Positions 29,201 to 39,137 of a stretch of 64,000 nt of DNA are shown one piece after another (position 1 is the stretch's first letter; each line of letters starts with the position of its first letter). This stretch comes from Tribonema minus (lineage: Eukaryota; Sar; Xanthophyceae; Tribonematales; Tribonemataceae). Below the pieces are notes generated by a model. The model had not been told where the DNA came from and searched no databases. It worked only from the letters and a program-made list of their open reading frames with translations. Location of the stretch: NCBI GenBank assembly GCA_017506865.1, contig JAFCMP010000423.1, forward strand, positions 620,001-684,000, written 5' to 3'. A program made the translations under genes and the position numbers.

Positions 29201-30413
29201 TGCACTGAACACTGTAAACAAATGGTGGAGCACTGCATATTACATCACGCTGCGCATCTGCGGTGGCCTTTTAATGGGTGCTGCGCTTCGACTTCGGGGC
29301 ATAGTGTACCGGTGTACCGTGTACTGTGTTGTACACTGCAGCTGCTGAGGAGTTCCGCAACAGCCGGGGAGGGTAGTAGCGGTAGTGAGTAAAAGTGGTA
29401 AGAGTTGTGGTAGTGGCAGGAGCGGTAGGGGTAGCTGTAGTTGGGTGGGAACGGGATGCGCTAGGCGCACCCTGCGTATGGTATGTATACTGCACATATT
29501 CTGCATGATGCAGTACAGAGCTTTTCGCCCCTCAGCAAAGATGAATGAAAGTACACACACAATTAATAAAAAGTACACACACTTTCAGACTGTCATACGT
29601 TATGTAGATTCCTTACAGCTAGATGCCAATCATCTGGGCTTTTTCGCGCCCTGAGCGAAAATTAATAAAAAGTACACTGCACTGTGCACTGTACTGTACA
29701 CTGCACCTGAATCACTCCCGATTGAGGGGCGCAAGACGCTGAAAAAAACATCACACAATATTATTTGCGCTTGAGGGGAGGAGAACCCTGACACATTCGC
29801 AAAATCACATGTGTTCATCTTTGTTAGGCTGTTGCCAAGCGCTATTGCTGAACGCTGCCTTGTCTCCCGTGCAGGCCGGCTAGCATCATGCCCGGGCCGC
29901 AGGGCGTGCTGGCACAGGCGCTCGCCGACGGTGGCGTGCGGCACGCTTTCCGGGCGCGACGCATGCAACAGGTACGCCCCATTGCCAGTTTAGAGACCTG
30001 AGGCACCCCAGGGGTACATATGTACGTGCGCGAATAGATCCAAACGCACTGCATGAGTGAAAAACGCTCCGGGGTCATTGTTGAACCCATTTCCCAGCTT
30101 GAGGAAGCGGCGCAGGCACAGCGTGACATTGCTAGCATGGTTAAACGTAGTGTTGATGCATGCGTGGCACAAATGATTGGCAGCGCTCAATGGCTGCTTC
30201 CCTGTCCTAAGCCTGCTCCCGTTTTGCATACTTCAACATTGGACTTCACGCCTTTTGCAAACTTGCCCGTCGCAGGTTCTTGTGCCCGTACTTCAACGGC
30301 GAGTGCTCTTGAAGTTGCTGGCCGTGAGCGCTTTCCGACAGCACGGCAACCGGCGGCGAAAGCGCCGACAATCGCGAATCATCACCACTGCGCTCGCCTT
30401 GGACGCGACATGA
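23262..30413 (+). CDS. Polytopic membrane protein, TRP/adhesin-C-terminus-like
   Basis: Exons 23262-24044, 25624-about 25989, 27287-27547, 28861-29046, 29875-29971 and 30276-30413 (TGA) give roughly 610 residues. After an acidic N-terminus come at least seven hydrophobic segments. They include one around MMAIDVLQIYALLW, AFALIPAAIALLW and AMLLVSADLLLLPVGLA in exon 1, three in exon 2, and WLGLIAAAAACASAVLILLV in exon 3. After the third helix of exon 1, CEGGVLMVDPAEHC matches the C-x(n)-DP-x-x-C motif common between helices of large algal and ciliate membrane proteins with a polytopic C-terminus. Exons 3 to 6 join in phase. The exon 2/3 junction does not: CTA|GTAACG is phase 0, exon 3 needs phase 2, so a GC donor at 25987 or a small missed exon is likely. 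The C-terminus is cytosolic-looking and very basic. Function unknown. Confidence 0.7.
25220..25485 (+). repeat. Acceptor-side copies of membrane-gene exon 2
   Basis: CTGCAGGCCATC.. plus GAAAAGCACCTGCAGCTGCT (25368-25440), a second CTGCAGGCCATTTTTG (25463-25480) and GGCCACGAGAAGTGGAGCTG..CCTTCTAAGCGCTGCC (25228-25285) reproduce the exon 2 start at 25621-25700. Confidence 0.85.
26780..27210 (+). repeat. Four acceptor-side copies of membrane-gene exon 3
   Basis: CGCAGCTCCTTCGGCATGCT CACGGGCTACGGCG..CGCAGCAGCGCC recurs at 26785-26825 (weak), 26888-26930, 27028-27075 and 27157-27207, before the real exon at 27287. The period is about 120-140 bp, with TTCATCTTCAAGTTCAA spacers. Confidence 0.9.
27625..27950 (+). 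repeat. Two donor-side copies of membrane-gene exon 3
   Basis: GGGACGARAGGCGTA..GGCTGGGTCACGACAATCAG GT (27636-27685) and CGCCGCCATTGTGTGGGATG AGAG..GGCTGGGTCACGACAAGAAA GGTAG (27889-27945) copy the exon 3 end. A CCCTAA array lies between them. The second could act as an alternative donor exon. Confidence 0.85.
27763..27790 (+). repeat. CCCTAA telomere-type array
   Basis: Four and a half perfect CTAACC units inside membrane-gene intron 3, between two exon-edge copies. Confidence 0.9.
28145..28200 (+). repeat. CCCTAA telomere-type array
   Basis: Nine to ten CCCTAA units with one CCTAAT variant, then degenerate CCCTTA/CCCTGA units to about 28220. Inside an intron. Confidence 0.9.
28452..28513 (+). 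repeat. TTAGGG telomere-type array, opposite orientation
   Basis: About ten TTAGGG/TAGGG units, 250 bp to the right of a CCCTAA array. Immediately followed by an acceptor-side copy of exon 4. Confidence 0.9.
28530..28605 (+). repeat. Acceptor-side copy of membrane-gene exon 4
   Basis: CACTCCAGGTCAGCGCGTGA GTCA.T..CTGCTCCTATGGCGCGCGCTGC copies 28853-28895 (acceptor plus first 35 bases of exon 4). Confidence 0.85.
29561..29572 (+). mobile_element. 12-bp LINE 3'-end insertion with 10-bp target duplication
   Basis: AATTAATAAAAA, the terminal 12 bases of the retrotransposon, sits between GTACACACAC at 29551-29560 and GTACACACAC at 29573-29582. It is directly adjacent to a second LINE insertion that used the same GTAC. 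Confidence 0.65.
29579..29671 (+). mobile_element. 5'-truncated LINE copy, 93 bp, GTACAC target duplication
   Basis: Matches the last 93 bases of the retrotransposon with three or four substitutions. Flanked by GTACAC at 29573-29578 and 29672-29677. Plus-strand orientation, in the membrane-gene intron. More diverged than the 10805 copy, so older. Confidence 0.9.
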
Positions 30414-31464
30414 TGCGTATGAAAACGAATCAAAAGATCGTAGAGCTCTAGGTGACAAGTATATTCATCCTGTGCATCCAGGCGCATCCGCCAGTGTGAC
30501 AGCGCCGCTTGTGCTCAAGATGCACTCGACTGCTTTAACAACGCCTGATCAGCGATGCCGCACATGTACAAAGACTCTCGGAGGCAACGGCACAATGAGA
30601 GTTGAGGACACCAGCACTGGCCCCATGTGACTCTTTGTGTCATGAAGACTCGAGTCAGGAGTCACAGTTGTGCAAGTGCAGAGTGCGGTTGCACCGTGTG
30701 AGCCCAGCCCTTGAGCTACCGTGCCGGCAAGAGCTGCTGAGGCAACAAGAGTCGTTCGCACCTTGATTTCCAAGAGGAACGACACTCTGCTGATGCAAAT
30801 GAGCAGATGCGGCAAGCCGGTGCAATCCAGGAAAGCGGGATTGCAGTTCACAGAGTGCAACTAGAAGCACACCCAGCTAGTCGAGAAAGAGGGAGCATGC
30901 TGAAGCAAGGATTGTGCCCAGCAAGCCTAATGCAAGCACCTTGGGCTACACAAACTGTACTTTCTGTTTGCTTGGTGTTTCTATGTTTCCTCTTTTCTGA
31001 GTTGCTGTTTTTCTGTTTCCTTTCTTTTCAGTTCCTCTTTTAGTAGTGCAGTCGGCACACATTCCATGTGGGGTTCAGGAAGCCCAGCGTGGTCAAAATG
31101 AGTGCTGCGGCGGTGATGTTTTGTTTACTGTGCTGCCCATAAAACAGGCATTGCATGCGGCGGCCCTACGCATGTGTGCTCGTGCTGCGCAGCAGAGCTG
31201 CTGACGAAGGGAGGGGTAAGCAGCATGGCCGCGGGCGCCGCTGCACCCATTCATTGTTCATTGATGAATTCATTCAAGCATTCACTCAAAGGCAAACCAC
31301 GCAGAGCACAGCCACCAGCGCAGCCTTTGCGCGCATGCATGTCAGCAAGAGAGCAGGACACCAGAGTGTTGCTGCTGCTGCACCCACACGCGTATTCAAG
31401 GTCAACACAGGGAGACATAGACACCGGGCATCTGGTGTGCATTACACCCAAAATCATGAATCCA
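30414..31464. other. Convergent intergenic region
   Basis: 1 kb between the 3' ends of the membrane-protein and RbfA-like genes. Contains a T-rich stretch (30955-31042), possibly 3'-UTR or terminator sequence. Short ORFs lack recognisable motifs. Confidence 0.5.
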
Positions 31465-34400
31465 TTAGTGCCGCGAAGAGAGCCGAATGCGCGGAAGGGG
31501 GATGTTGTCTCTGAGCGGCCGTTTGTCCCCCTGCCCCTCCTCCGCGCCCCCCCTCGCGCGCCGCCGCGACCGCCGCTGCCCCTTCCGCGCGATAGCCGTT
31601 TCGTAACTGTAGCTTTTGTATGCGGCGCGCACCACCGGGTCCGACTCAGCAAAGTGACGGAAGAGGACCTGCGGAACTTTCTTGGAGTTGACACGCGTTG
31701 CCAGCGTGGCGCGCAGGTACCCTGCCTGCGCCGCGAGCCGTTGCTCCACCTGAATCGTATTGTTTTCAAGCAAAAGTTCAAATATCAATCAGTGATTCTG
31801 GGTACTCAGAATCTTTGCATATTGCCAGCGTAGCGCGCAGGTATCGCGCCTGTGCTGCGAGTCGTTGCCCCACCTGAAACGTAATTTCACAAAAGAATTC
31901 ATCGAATAGTGACATTGAGGTACTCCAAGCCGTTCTTGACTTTAGAAATATGAGCATTTGGGTGATTTACGAAGAGGTCATTGACTTATTTTATGAATGA
32001 TTTTGGAGTACTCAAATTTTATCTTGATTGTGAAACTATGTGCATTGGACAGAGCTCGGTGCAGGGCACCCGGTGGCGGCTTACTGGTGGCATACAACCG
32101 ACGTGTAGGCGAAAGGTGTGTTAAGCACACACAAGTCAAGTTCTTGTAGCAAAGCCAGTCTAATTGTGTGCTGAAAGTATGTTATGCTGAGTGTAACGAC
32201 ACTTTTTCAGTCAATTGAAATACCAAAGAACCTGACCTATGTATTGGCGGCACCTTGTTCAATAGTGCAATCTTGCACCCATGCGTGATTACAATAGTTG
32301 CAGGCCGATGAGATGTAAAAATTGCATCTTGCCACCTTGATAAGCCGGAGGCTGATGCGTCTGAAACCAGGCGTGGCAAGAGGTCTGCTGCAGCCGAACG
32401 ACATACTTCAAGATGCATACTTCAAGATACAAAGTCCAAGTAACTGACCATCTTGATGAGCCGCGCTTCAATCGCGGGTAGCGTGGCGGGGGTGGCAGAC
32501 TTCAGCATGGTGGCGACAGCTGCCGTAACAGGTTCCTGAGGTGAACAAAAAATCGAGAGTAAAACGCAACAGACGTTGAGAGTATTTATTTATTGTAAGA
32601 CATAACAAAAGCGCAAGAGCACAACTGGGCTGCGTTAGTCAGCGCAGGTTTGTGAGGTGCACATCCCAAAGGCGCAAAGAATGAGTGAGAAGACAACCGA
32701 GCTTCATCAGTCGTGGCGACGGCGGCTGTCACGGGTTCCTGGGATGAACATGAAGTTGAGAGAAAAATGCAGTAAGAGTTCAAGACGGACCCTCCGTTTT
32801 CTCCCAAGGATGGGGGCGAGAGACGTCGTGATGACAGGTTCTTGAGGTGCACACATCACAAAAGCGCCAGGGACGGCAAGAGCGCGACTATGCAGCATGC
32901 GTCAGCACCGAGCTGCATGCATCCGCACAGGTTCCTGAGGCGCACACTTACGAAAGCGCAAAGAATGAGTGAGAAGACACCCGCGCTTCATCAATCAGCT
33001 CCTGCGAGGTCAAACTGCATTCCTGAGATGCACGCGAGCAACACAATACTTCAGAGTAGTAGTCTGAGTACTTTCAATTCAAAGTTGAAAGAATGACTAG
33101 GCCGTAGAAGACTAGCTGTCAGCTGCTGCGACAGCAGAGTGGTTCATCACGGACAGTACGGAAGCCCTACTAACCCTAACCCTACCCCTAACCCTAAGGG
33201 TTTTTAGCGCTGGAAAAACAACGACAATGTCATCAACGCAATGCTACTGCCCAAATCTCAGCAAAAGGACAAGAGGCGAAACAAAAAGGTGGAGAAACCA
33301 GCCACTACAGTTGACAATGGAGCATGCTCATTGTATTGATCAGCCTGCTCATTAGCAACAACGAGCAAGTTGCGAGAAACTGCTGATGTCAGCAGTAGGG
33401 TATGGTGATCTTTCCTGGCATGGTGTGATTCAAGGTGTGTGCCACTTGTGTGCCTTCTTGTGCAAGAGTGGGGAACTGAATGCCTGTTATATGCGTCTTA
33501 TGGCGCTTACTGAATGTCTGCAGCAGGAGCTTGCAAAGCATACACACTGGGTGACTGAGAGCCTCGAAAACTCCGTAGCGATGGTACTTGCAATGCAGTT
33601 ATACATTTAATACGATCGGTGCCACAATGTGCCCCAAAAGAAGAAATCGTCACTGAGCGGCCTTCCGGCTCCCCGTTGTTGAAGAAAAAAAACGCATCAC
33701 TGCGCGCATTGCTGCTGCCATGAGCTCGATGTTTGCCTGAAACAAATGAACGGGTGATGTTGCTAAGGTGCTGTAACTGTGCCTCATGCTTGGACACATG
33801 ATACTGTAGAATACGTGCCCTTACATGACAATCAAATGGCAGACTTCGTCAATGTGTAATGAGTTGAATGCACAAAGTGACCAGGCATTTTGTTGCCGCG
33901 CTTTGTGTGGAGCATCAAATTTGAAGGTGCTCAACTTCAAAGTCAATGATTGCAGTAATATGAGGTGTGAGAAGTACATGTCCACCAACACTTGTGTAAG
34001 ACGCGTCACAGTATAATGCCCGGCATCAGGTATTCAAACGCACCTGTGGCTCCTCGCTGAATGCCCAAAACACAGTGAGCTGCGCCAAATCCGGAGAGAT
34101 GGACACTGACGCCACTTCTGCAGCCAGGCCCGGCACGAACAGCGCACTCCTGAGGAGCGTCACAGCAGAAATTCAACTTCAAGTGAGTACTTCAAGTGTA
34201 TATAGTTACCACATATTCCGCGGCCAGTTGCGTCACAAACAGCGCGCTCCTGAGGGCGTCACAGCCATGACATGCAAAGTTCAAGTGATTACTTCAGGTC
34301 TGCGATTCACGCCACCTCCGCGGCCAGCCCCGGCACTAACAGCGCGCTCCTGAGGGGCGTCGCAGCAATGATTTGCATACTTCAAGTGGGTACTTCAAGT

Positions 34401-37400
34401 GTTCTTCTGAAGCCAGCCCCGGGATGAGTAGTGAGTTTCTGAGGGGCAACACACCGCGAGCAGCACATGCCTCATGTGATTACTTGAAGAAACGTGCACC
34501 GGGCACTTCAAGGGAAGATCTCGGTGTTGACGTGTCAGAATAGTTATGGAGAGGCAAGTGAGAAATACTGAACACTGCGAATGCGCCAGATATGCATAAT
34601 CTTTGTTGTGTTGTAGGGTCAAAATCACCACACGTGGACAATATCAGATTACAGTTCCATAGTAGGGGGTCTCCGGATACTCTAGAGCAAAAAATAGAAA
34701 CTCGCGCGACTCGAAAAGTCCGAGTTTTCGATGAGTCTTTGCTGAAATTTCGTAAGAGTTAGAAAACTCAGCGAAGAGGCCTTAGCGAGCTCCACTACCA
34801 CGCGCGACGTAGTAGGCGGGCAAGCAAGCGTCAGGCGCGTGCAGGCGTGAGTAGTACTCATTCTGCCAGACAACACATGATGCGTGAGCGTGAAGAGAAG
34901 CCATGTAGCATCAGCTACCAGCATGTAGGGTTCACGCGAAATCGTTTGAATGAACAGAGGTCGCTGCCGCGCAGCCACTAGACGCATGTGTCCTATCCAC
35001 TTATCGGCCAGAGGGCATCGTGAGTATGGCTTGCTCTGTCGTGTGCGCAATCGACTGTACTGTCAGGCGGCTGCTTCGTGTGACACACCGTGTTCTCTTC
35101 TCTCAAGAAAAGCCATCAGGCTGATTGCGTGCAGCCGTGCGCGAGCGGGATGGGAGTCACGGTGCACAAGACAGCATGACGTTCCACAATGAAGCTGACA
35201 ACCGCTTGCTGCATCTCACGCGCAAACAACACGGTGCAGGCCTGCGTGGCCCCCATGCGTGAGTCGTGAGTCACCGCATCAAAGGAGCGGCTGAACGCAC
35301 ACCGTGTGCTCACTGCACACGCCAACCTCGCGTCAGCCGTACTGGATAGCCTTGCCGACAGTACTACAACCTCCCCTATGCTTACATGGCACCAGATTGC
35401 GCTCGTGTCACGCGCACAAGGCTTTTCTAGAGTGCACGCCCGGCGCATGTTTCTAGAGAAGCTCCAGAGTTTTTGATTACAAAAAAGAGTGCTCGCCCGC
35501 TCTAAAAACAGAAATAGAGACGATTTCTAGAAAAAAGCAAGATGAACGGCCGAGTCAAGACTCGCGCTTCTCTAAAAATCGATTTCTAGTTCGAAAATAA
35601 AGAACTCGGAAACCCTCTAATCCGGACCCAGTCTCAGGAACTAGGGCGTCCCAGAGTTGTTAATGCGCGCTGAAGCGTGGAAGGCCATGCTCGCAGTCCG
35701 CACTCAGTGCATGCAAGTCAGAATCTGATTCATACCCGACAGTCCGACGCGCGAAGAGCGTGTCATTACTTGTACCCATTCCTTACCACGACTCAGAGTC
35801 GCACTCACGCCCATGAAACAAGTTGCCTAGCGCCTCTTCCTGGCACTCACGCATAGACGAGTCAAAATCAACAGGATGCACTCAGTGCAATAAGTCAGAG
35901 TCAGATTCATCACTGGTGCACTCAGTTCAATGAGTCAGAGTCAGAGTCATCACTTGTGCACTCAGTACGATGAGTCAGAGTCATCCTCATCACTTATGCA
36001 CACTCAGTACAGTGAGTCAGAGTCAGAGTCATCACTCACGAGCCGCCGTCCAGCTCGTCATCGAAGATCTGCGAGATGGCGTCAATGTACTGCTCTTCCT
36101 TCACCAGCTGCCGCGTGCTCTTGGACCAGCGCGCGCTGCGTGCCTCTGCTAGCGGCCGCTCTGAGTACGCCTGGCGCGACGATGCCACCTGCATGCAGTA
36201 CACCCGAATGAAAACGGATCAAAACACATCAGAAAAATCGTAGAGCTCTAGGTGACACGGTGTGGTTGGCCATCGAATGTTACATGCGCATGTACAGTAC
36301 GTGAGAAACGGTTGCTGCGGTGCCTCTTCTGGAGGTCGTTCGGAGTACGCCTGGCGCGGCGCTGCTACCTGCATGCAGTACGTACGATTGATACATGCGT
36401 ATGTACAGTACATGAGAAACGGTTGCTGCGGTGACAGCCACGGGCTGAGCGTATGAGTAATTGCTGCGCCGAAAGCCAGAGGTGGTATCCAGTATACGGC
36501 TCTTGAAAGCGGCTGCTGCAGTGAGCCACAGGTAACTCTCAGGAGGCAACTCCAGCATCATCGAAGAGCTCAACGCAGTCAACCATCACCACTGCCACTT
36601 CCGGCAGGCTGAATGTACTGTGCTGTGCGTGCGCGCTGCAAGCGACGCATTCAGAGCAGAGCTGATGCCCGCGAAGGTCACATGACTGCGGCGATCGATG
36701 GGTTGAATGAACAACGCTTGCTACACATGCTTCCTGTGGTGCCGTGGGAGAGTCAACCCCCGAGAGCACCCAGGAGCACCTAGAGTTGAAGTTGCGGTTA
36801 TGTATGATCCAAAGGGAGCAGAGAAGAGCACCATTGCGTTGCGTAAGACCAGCATGTGCGATGAGGGCGCTCTCGATTCGTGCCTCTCATTGCCTTGACG
36901 GAGAGGTCATTCAATGTAGTGACTTTGTCAAACAGGTCACTTTATGGCCTTGAAAGACGACCATGGAAAGGCTACATGCGTGGAGCTGTTGCAGGCATCA
37001 ACTGCAGGTCAATGTCTCAGAAGGGGAAACCACACGTCATGAGATGGTGACTCACACTTGACCTGCACTTCAAGTGCGTGCCGGCACAGTAAGTGCCTCA
37101 CAGTGCTAGTGGAAAGTTTCAAATCCAGCAGCAGCTAGAGGCCACAACGTTCCTGCAACCAAGCCTCAAAACAAAACCTCGTCAAACCAATACCAGTTCG
37201 GGGACAGGAAGCAAATATATTCTGCAATGTCCCCATCATTGTCCCATGTGAAGTGGTCCACACCTACAAAACAGTCATGTCGGGCGCGACCTTCTGCATA
37301 GATTCTGCGTTTTCGTGCGCCGTCAACACTTCCCAGCTCTCGGTGATGCAAGCAAAGGCTTATAAGAAAGGGTCCTCGCATCATCGGGGGGGGGGGGGGG

Positions 37401-37659
37401 GCGACCATGAAGTCATTTTGAGGTTTACCTTGCCGAGCTCTTCGAGGCCTTTCCTCACGGCAGCCGACAGTCCGTCGTCCTTTTGAGCGCCGGCTCCGCT
37501 AGCTTTTCCGCCTGCCGGCTGCTTGCTGCTGAAATCTCTTCTGGTAGGGCTGCTTACGCCTGGTTTGATGGAAAGCCACCATCGCACCTCACAAGCCGAA
37601 GCTTTTCCAGCTGTCTGCATTACGCTCCTAGTGGCGCAAAGGCACCCACGAAGAGCCAT
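31465..37659 (-). CDS. Ribosome-binding factor A (RbfA)-like protein, probably mitochondrial
   Basis: RbfA is a KH-fold factor that binds the small ribosomal subunit during late maturation. Five exons, 37659-37429, 36188-36040, 34149-34044, 32535-32449 and 31749-31465 (TGA), total 858 nt (285 aa) and all phases match. Exon 1 encodes an Arg/Ser/Ala-rich leader with few acids, mitochondrial in character. Exon 2 supplies the N-terminal helix (RWSKSTRQLVKEEQYIDAIS). Exon 3 carries VASVSISPDLAQLTVFWAF, equivalent to the RbfA V-x-x-V-x-x-S-x-DL-x-x-A-x-V strand. Exon 5 carries AGYLRATLATRVNSKKVPQV LF, equivalent to the xGxxRxxLxxxxxLRxxPxLxF segment. Exon 4 and part of 5 look like a longer linker than in bacteria. 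The C-terminus is basic and disordered. Identification rests on two motifs plus length, so moderate confidence. Confidence 0.7.
31826..31878 (-). repeat. Acceptor-side copy of RbfA-like exon 5
   Basis: CCAGCGTAGCGCGCAGGTA..GCCTGTGCTGCGAGTCGTTG CCCCACCTGAA copies 31699-31755, with frame-breaking changes. Confidence 0.85.
32705..33025 (-). repeat. Serial acceptor-side copies of RbfA-like exon 4
   Basis: Copies of the exon 4 start/acceptor (GTGGCGACAGCTGCCGTAAC AGGTTCCTGAGGTG, + strand) at 32708-32745, 32828-32852, 32928-32948 and 33018-33032, getting shorter with distance. They are interleaved with repeated GAAAGCGCAAAGAATGAGTG AGAAGACA modules. Confidence 0.8.
34205..34460 (-). repeat. Three acceptor-side copies of RbfA-like exon 3
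   Basis: GCCAGSCCCGGCACRAACAG CGC.CTCCTGAGG.GCGTC recurs at 34212-34262, 34312-34365 and 34408-34450, a period of about 100 bp, with TTCAAGTG..TACTTCAAGTG spacers. Confidence 0.85.
34663..35632. mobile_element. Possible non-autonomous DNA element, about 970 bp
   Basis: Ends resemble imperfect inverted repeats: GGGTCTCCGGATACTCTAGAG at the left against GGGTCCGGATTAGAGG as the reverse complement of the right end. Both ends are A/T-rich with TCTAGA and CTAAAAA modules, unlike the GC-rich surroundings. No transposase. No clean target duplication found. It lies in intron 2 of the RbfA-like gene. Confidence 0.35.
35881..36039 (-). repeat. 40-bp tandem repeat abutting a splice donor
   Basis: Four units of 40-42 bp (CACTCAGTRCAATGAGTCAG AGTCAGAGTCATCACT.., + strand) end exactly at the exon 2 donor (36038-36039). 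Each unit repeats the intron start GTGAGTGATGA with variation. A looser fifth unit lies at 35700-35740. Confidence 0.9.
36315..36382 (-). repeat. Acceptor-side copy of RbfA-like exon 2
   Basis: TCTTCTGGAGGTCGTTCGGA GTACGCCTGGCGCGGCGCTG CTACCTGCATGCAGTACG copies 36143-36203, which covers the exon 2 start and acceptor. Confidence 0.85.
37386..37401. repeat. Poly-G tract near RbfA-like exon 1 donor
   Basis: About sixteen G residues (poly-C on the gene strand), 28-43 bp inside intron 1. Confidence 0.9.
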
Positions 37660-37799
37660 ACTCTAGCCAAGATGTATGGAAACTGAAACGAGCCCGTCGC
37701 ACAAAGTGCCCAAGAAGTTTCAACCTCAAGTTGAAGTGCCCATGAGTGATGTTTCATCATGAGGCAAAAACGCGGAGCTCAATCGTTTGCTGACAATAC

Positions 37800-39060
37800 A
37801 ACATTTGCTGACACAGCTGCATTGTCTCACAAACGCTCGCACAGCCAACAGATCAAAATGCGTCATGATGCCGTCATCCATACATCATCGTTCAAGCAGG
37901 CCAGGTACCTCAAGTGACAGCCTGAGCTGTGTGCGGTCATGAGCTATCGTGCATACACTACACTGCAGCTGCAGCACTCCACATGGTATGTATTATTTGT
38001 GGCAGGTACGAGCCAGCATGGCATAGCCAGCAGGGTGTGGACATGAAAACAAGGCAACATTAACTGTTGCATAAAGCGCCGGGTCCTGTTTCCCAATGGC
38101 ATTTCAGCATGATGGAGCATTTTTTTTGTAGTGTGCTATTCTGACGCATTCATAACACAACGGTGGCGCCTCCGCAATTGTGACAACCGCAATGTGATGA
38201 TCGCATGATACAGCCGCTCTGTGTCGTGCACTTGATCTATAGCAGCTGGGGCTGCAAAACAGCGCCGTCGCCATCGTAGGACTGTGTGCTGCGCCAATGC
38301 ATTCAAGATGAGACGGCAAATCATTCAGCATTGTGTTCATCACATACTACAGCGCTCGATGTCATGCATAGTATCGAACGCGAGTACGCAGGGACCACTT
38401 ACTCGACAGCATGGCAGACATGGGCTGCAACACTGCGTAGTCTCCTGAGCGCTGTGGTGGTCGTCTAAGTGCACGTGCGTGCAACAATGGATGTACGGCT
38501 CGCGCACTTACACACAAGAGCGAGTGGATGCTTGCATTTACGCGTTGGCCAACCTTTGAGAAATTTCTGGTGCGTGCATGACACAACAGTGAAGCATGCA
38601 GTGCTGCGCCATGCGTGCGGCGGGCGCACGTACCCATACATACTGGCATGTACTATCATGTACTTTGTATCATGTATTTTTATTAATTCTCGCTCAGGGC
38701 GCGAAAAAGCCCAGATGATTGGCATCTAGCTGTTAGGAATCTACATGTCGTATGACAGTCTGAAAGTGTCGCAACGACAACATGTACTACTTAGCATGTA
38801 CTGCATGCATCTCGGCACACACCAACATCCGACAGCGGATATAGACACCAGAAGTCATAATTGCACCAAGGTCATCCGGTGAGTGCATGTGCATTCAAAC
38901 TCAGAGCTGTCCGCAGCTGCGAAGCTTGGCAAGGGGCCACGGTGTGTGACAATTATGGACCTACAATGACGGCGCAAAGGCCTTGTGCTAGTCACTTACA
39001 AAATGGGGATGTGCACTGTGCACTGTGCACAGCGCATCAGCTTGAACCCCGTTGAAGTGC
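37800..39060. repeat. Array flank module F1
   Basis: Roughly 1.2 kb 3' of ankyrin copy 1. Homologous to 42030-43130, 45640-46645 and 54790-55960. Shared landmarks: GCAGCACTCCACATGG, GCTCTGTGTCATGCA, GGCATGTACTATCATGTACT, CACCAAGGTCATCCG, GAGTGCATGTGCATTCA. No conserved ORF across the four, so probably non-coding. Confidence 0.8.
38677..38780 (-). mobile_element. 5'-truncated LINE copy, 104 bp, CATGTA target duplication
   Basis: One substitution relative to the full-length 3' end over 104 bp. Flanked by CATGTA at 38671-38676 and 38781-38786. It is inserted in flank module F1 and absent from the homologous position in F2-F4, so it postdates the array duplication. Confidence 0.93.
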
Positions 39061-39137
39061 ATGATAGACAGGTATACAATATCATACCTGCATTGGCCGC
39101 CCTCAGCTATTTTGGCAATAATTTTGCCCTGAGCCTC

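Noticed and set aside
35881-36039. CRISPR-like array
   Set aside because: Adjacent 40-bp units have no unique spacers, and the locus is a eukaryotic intron.
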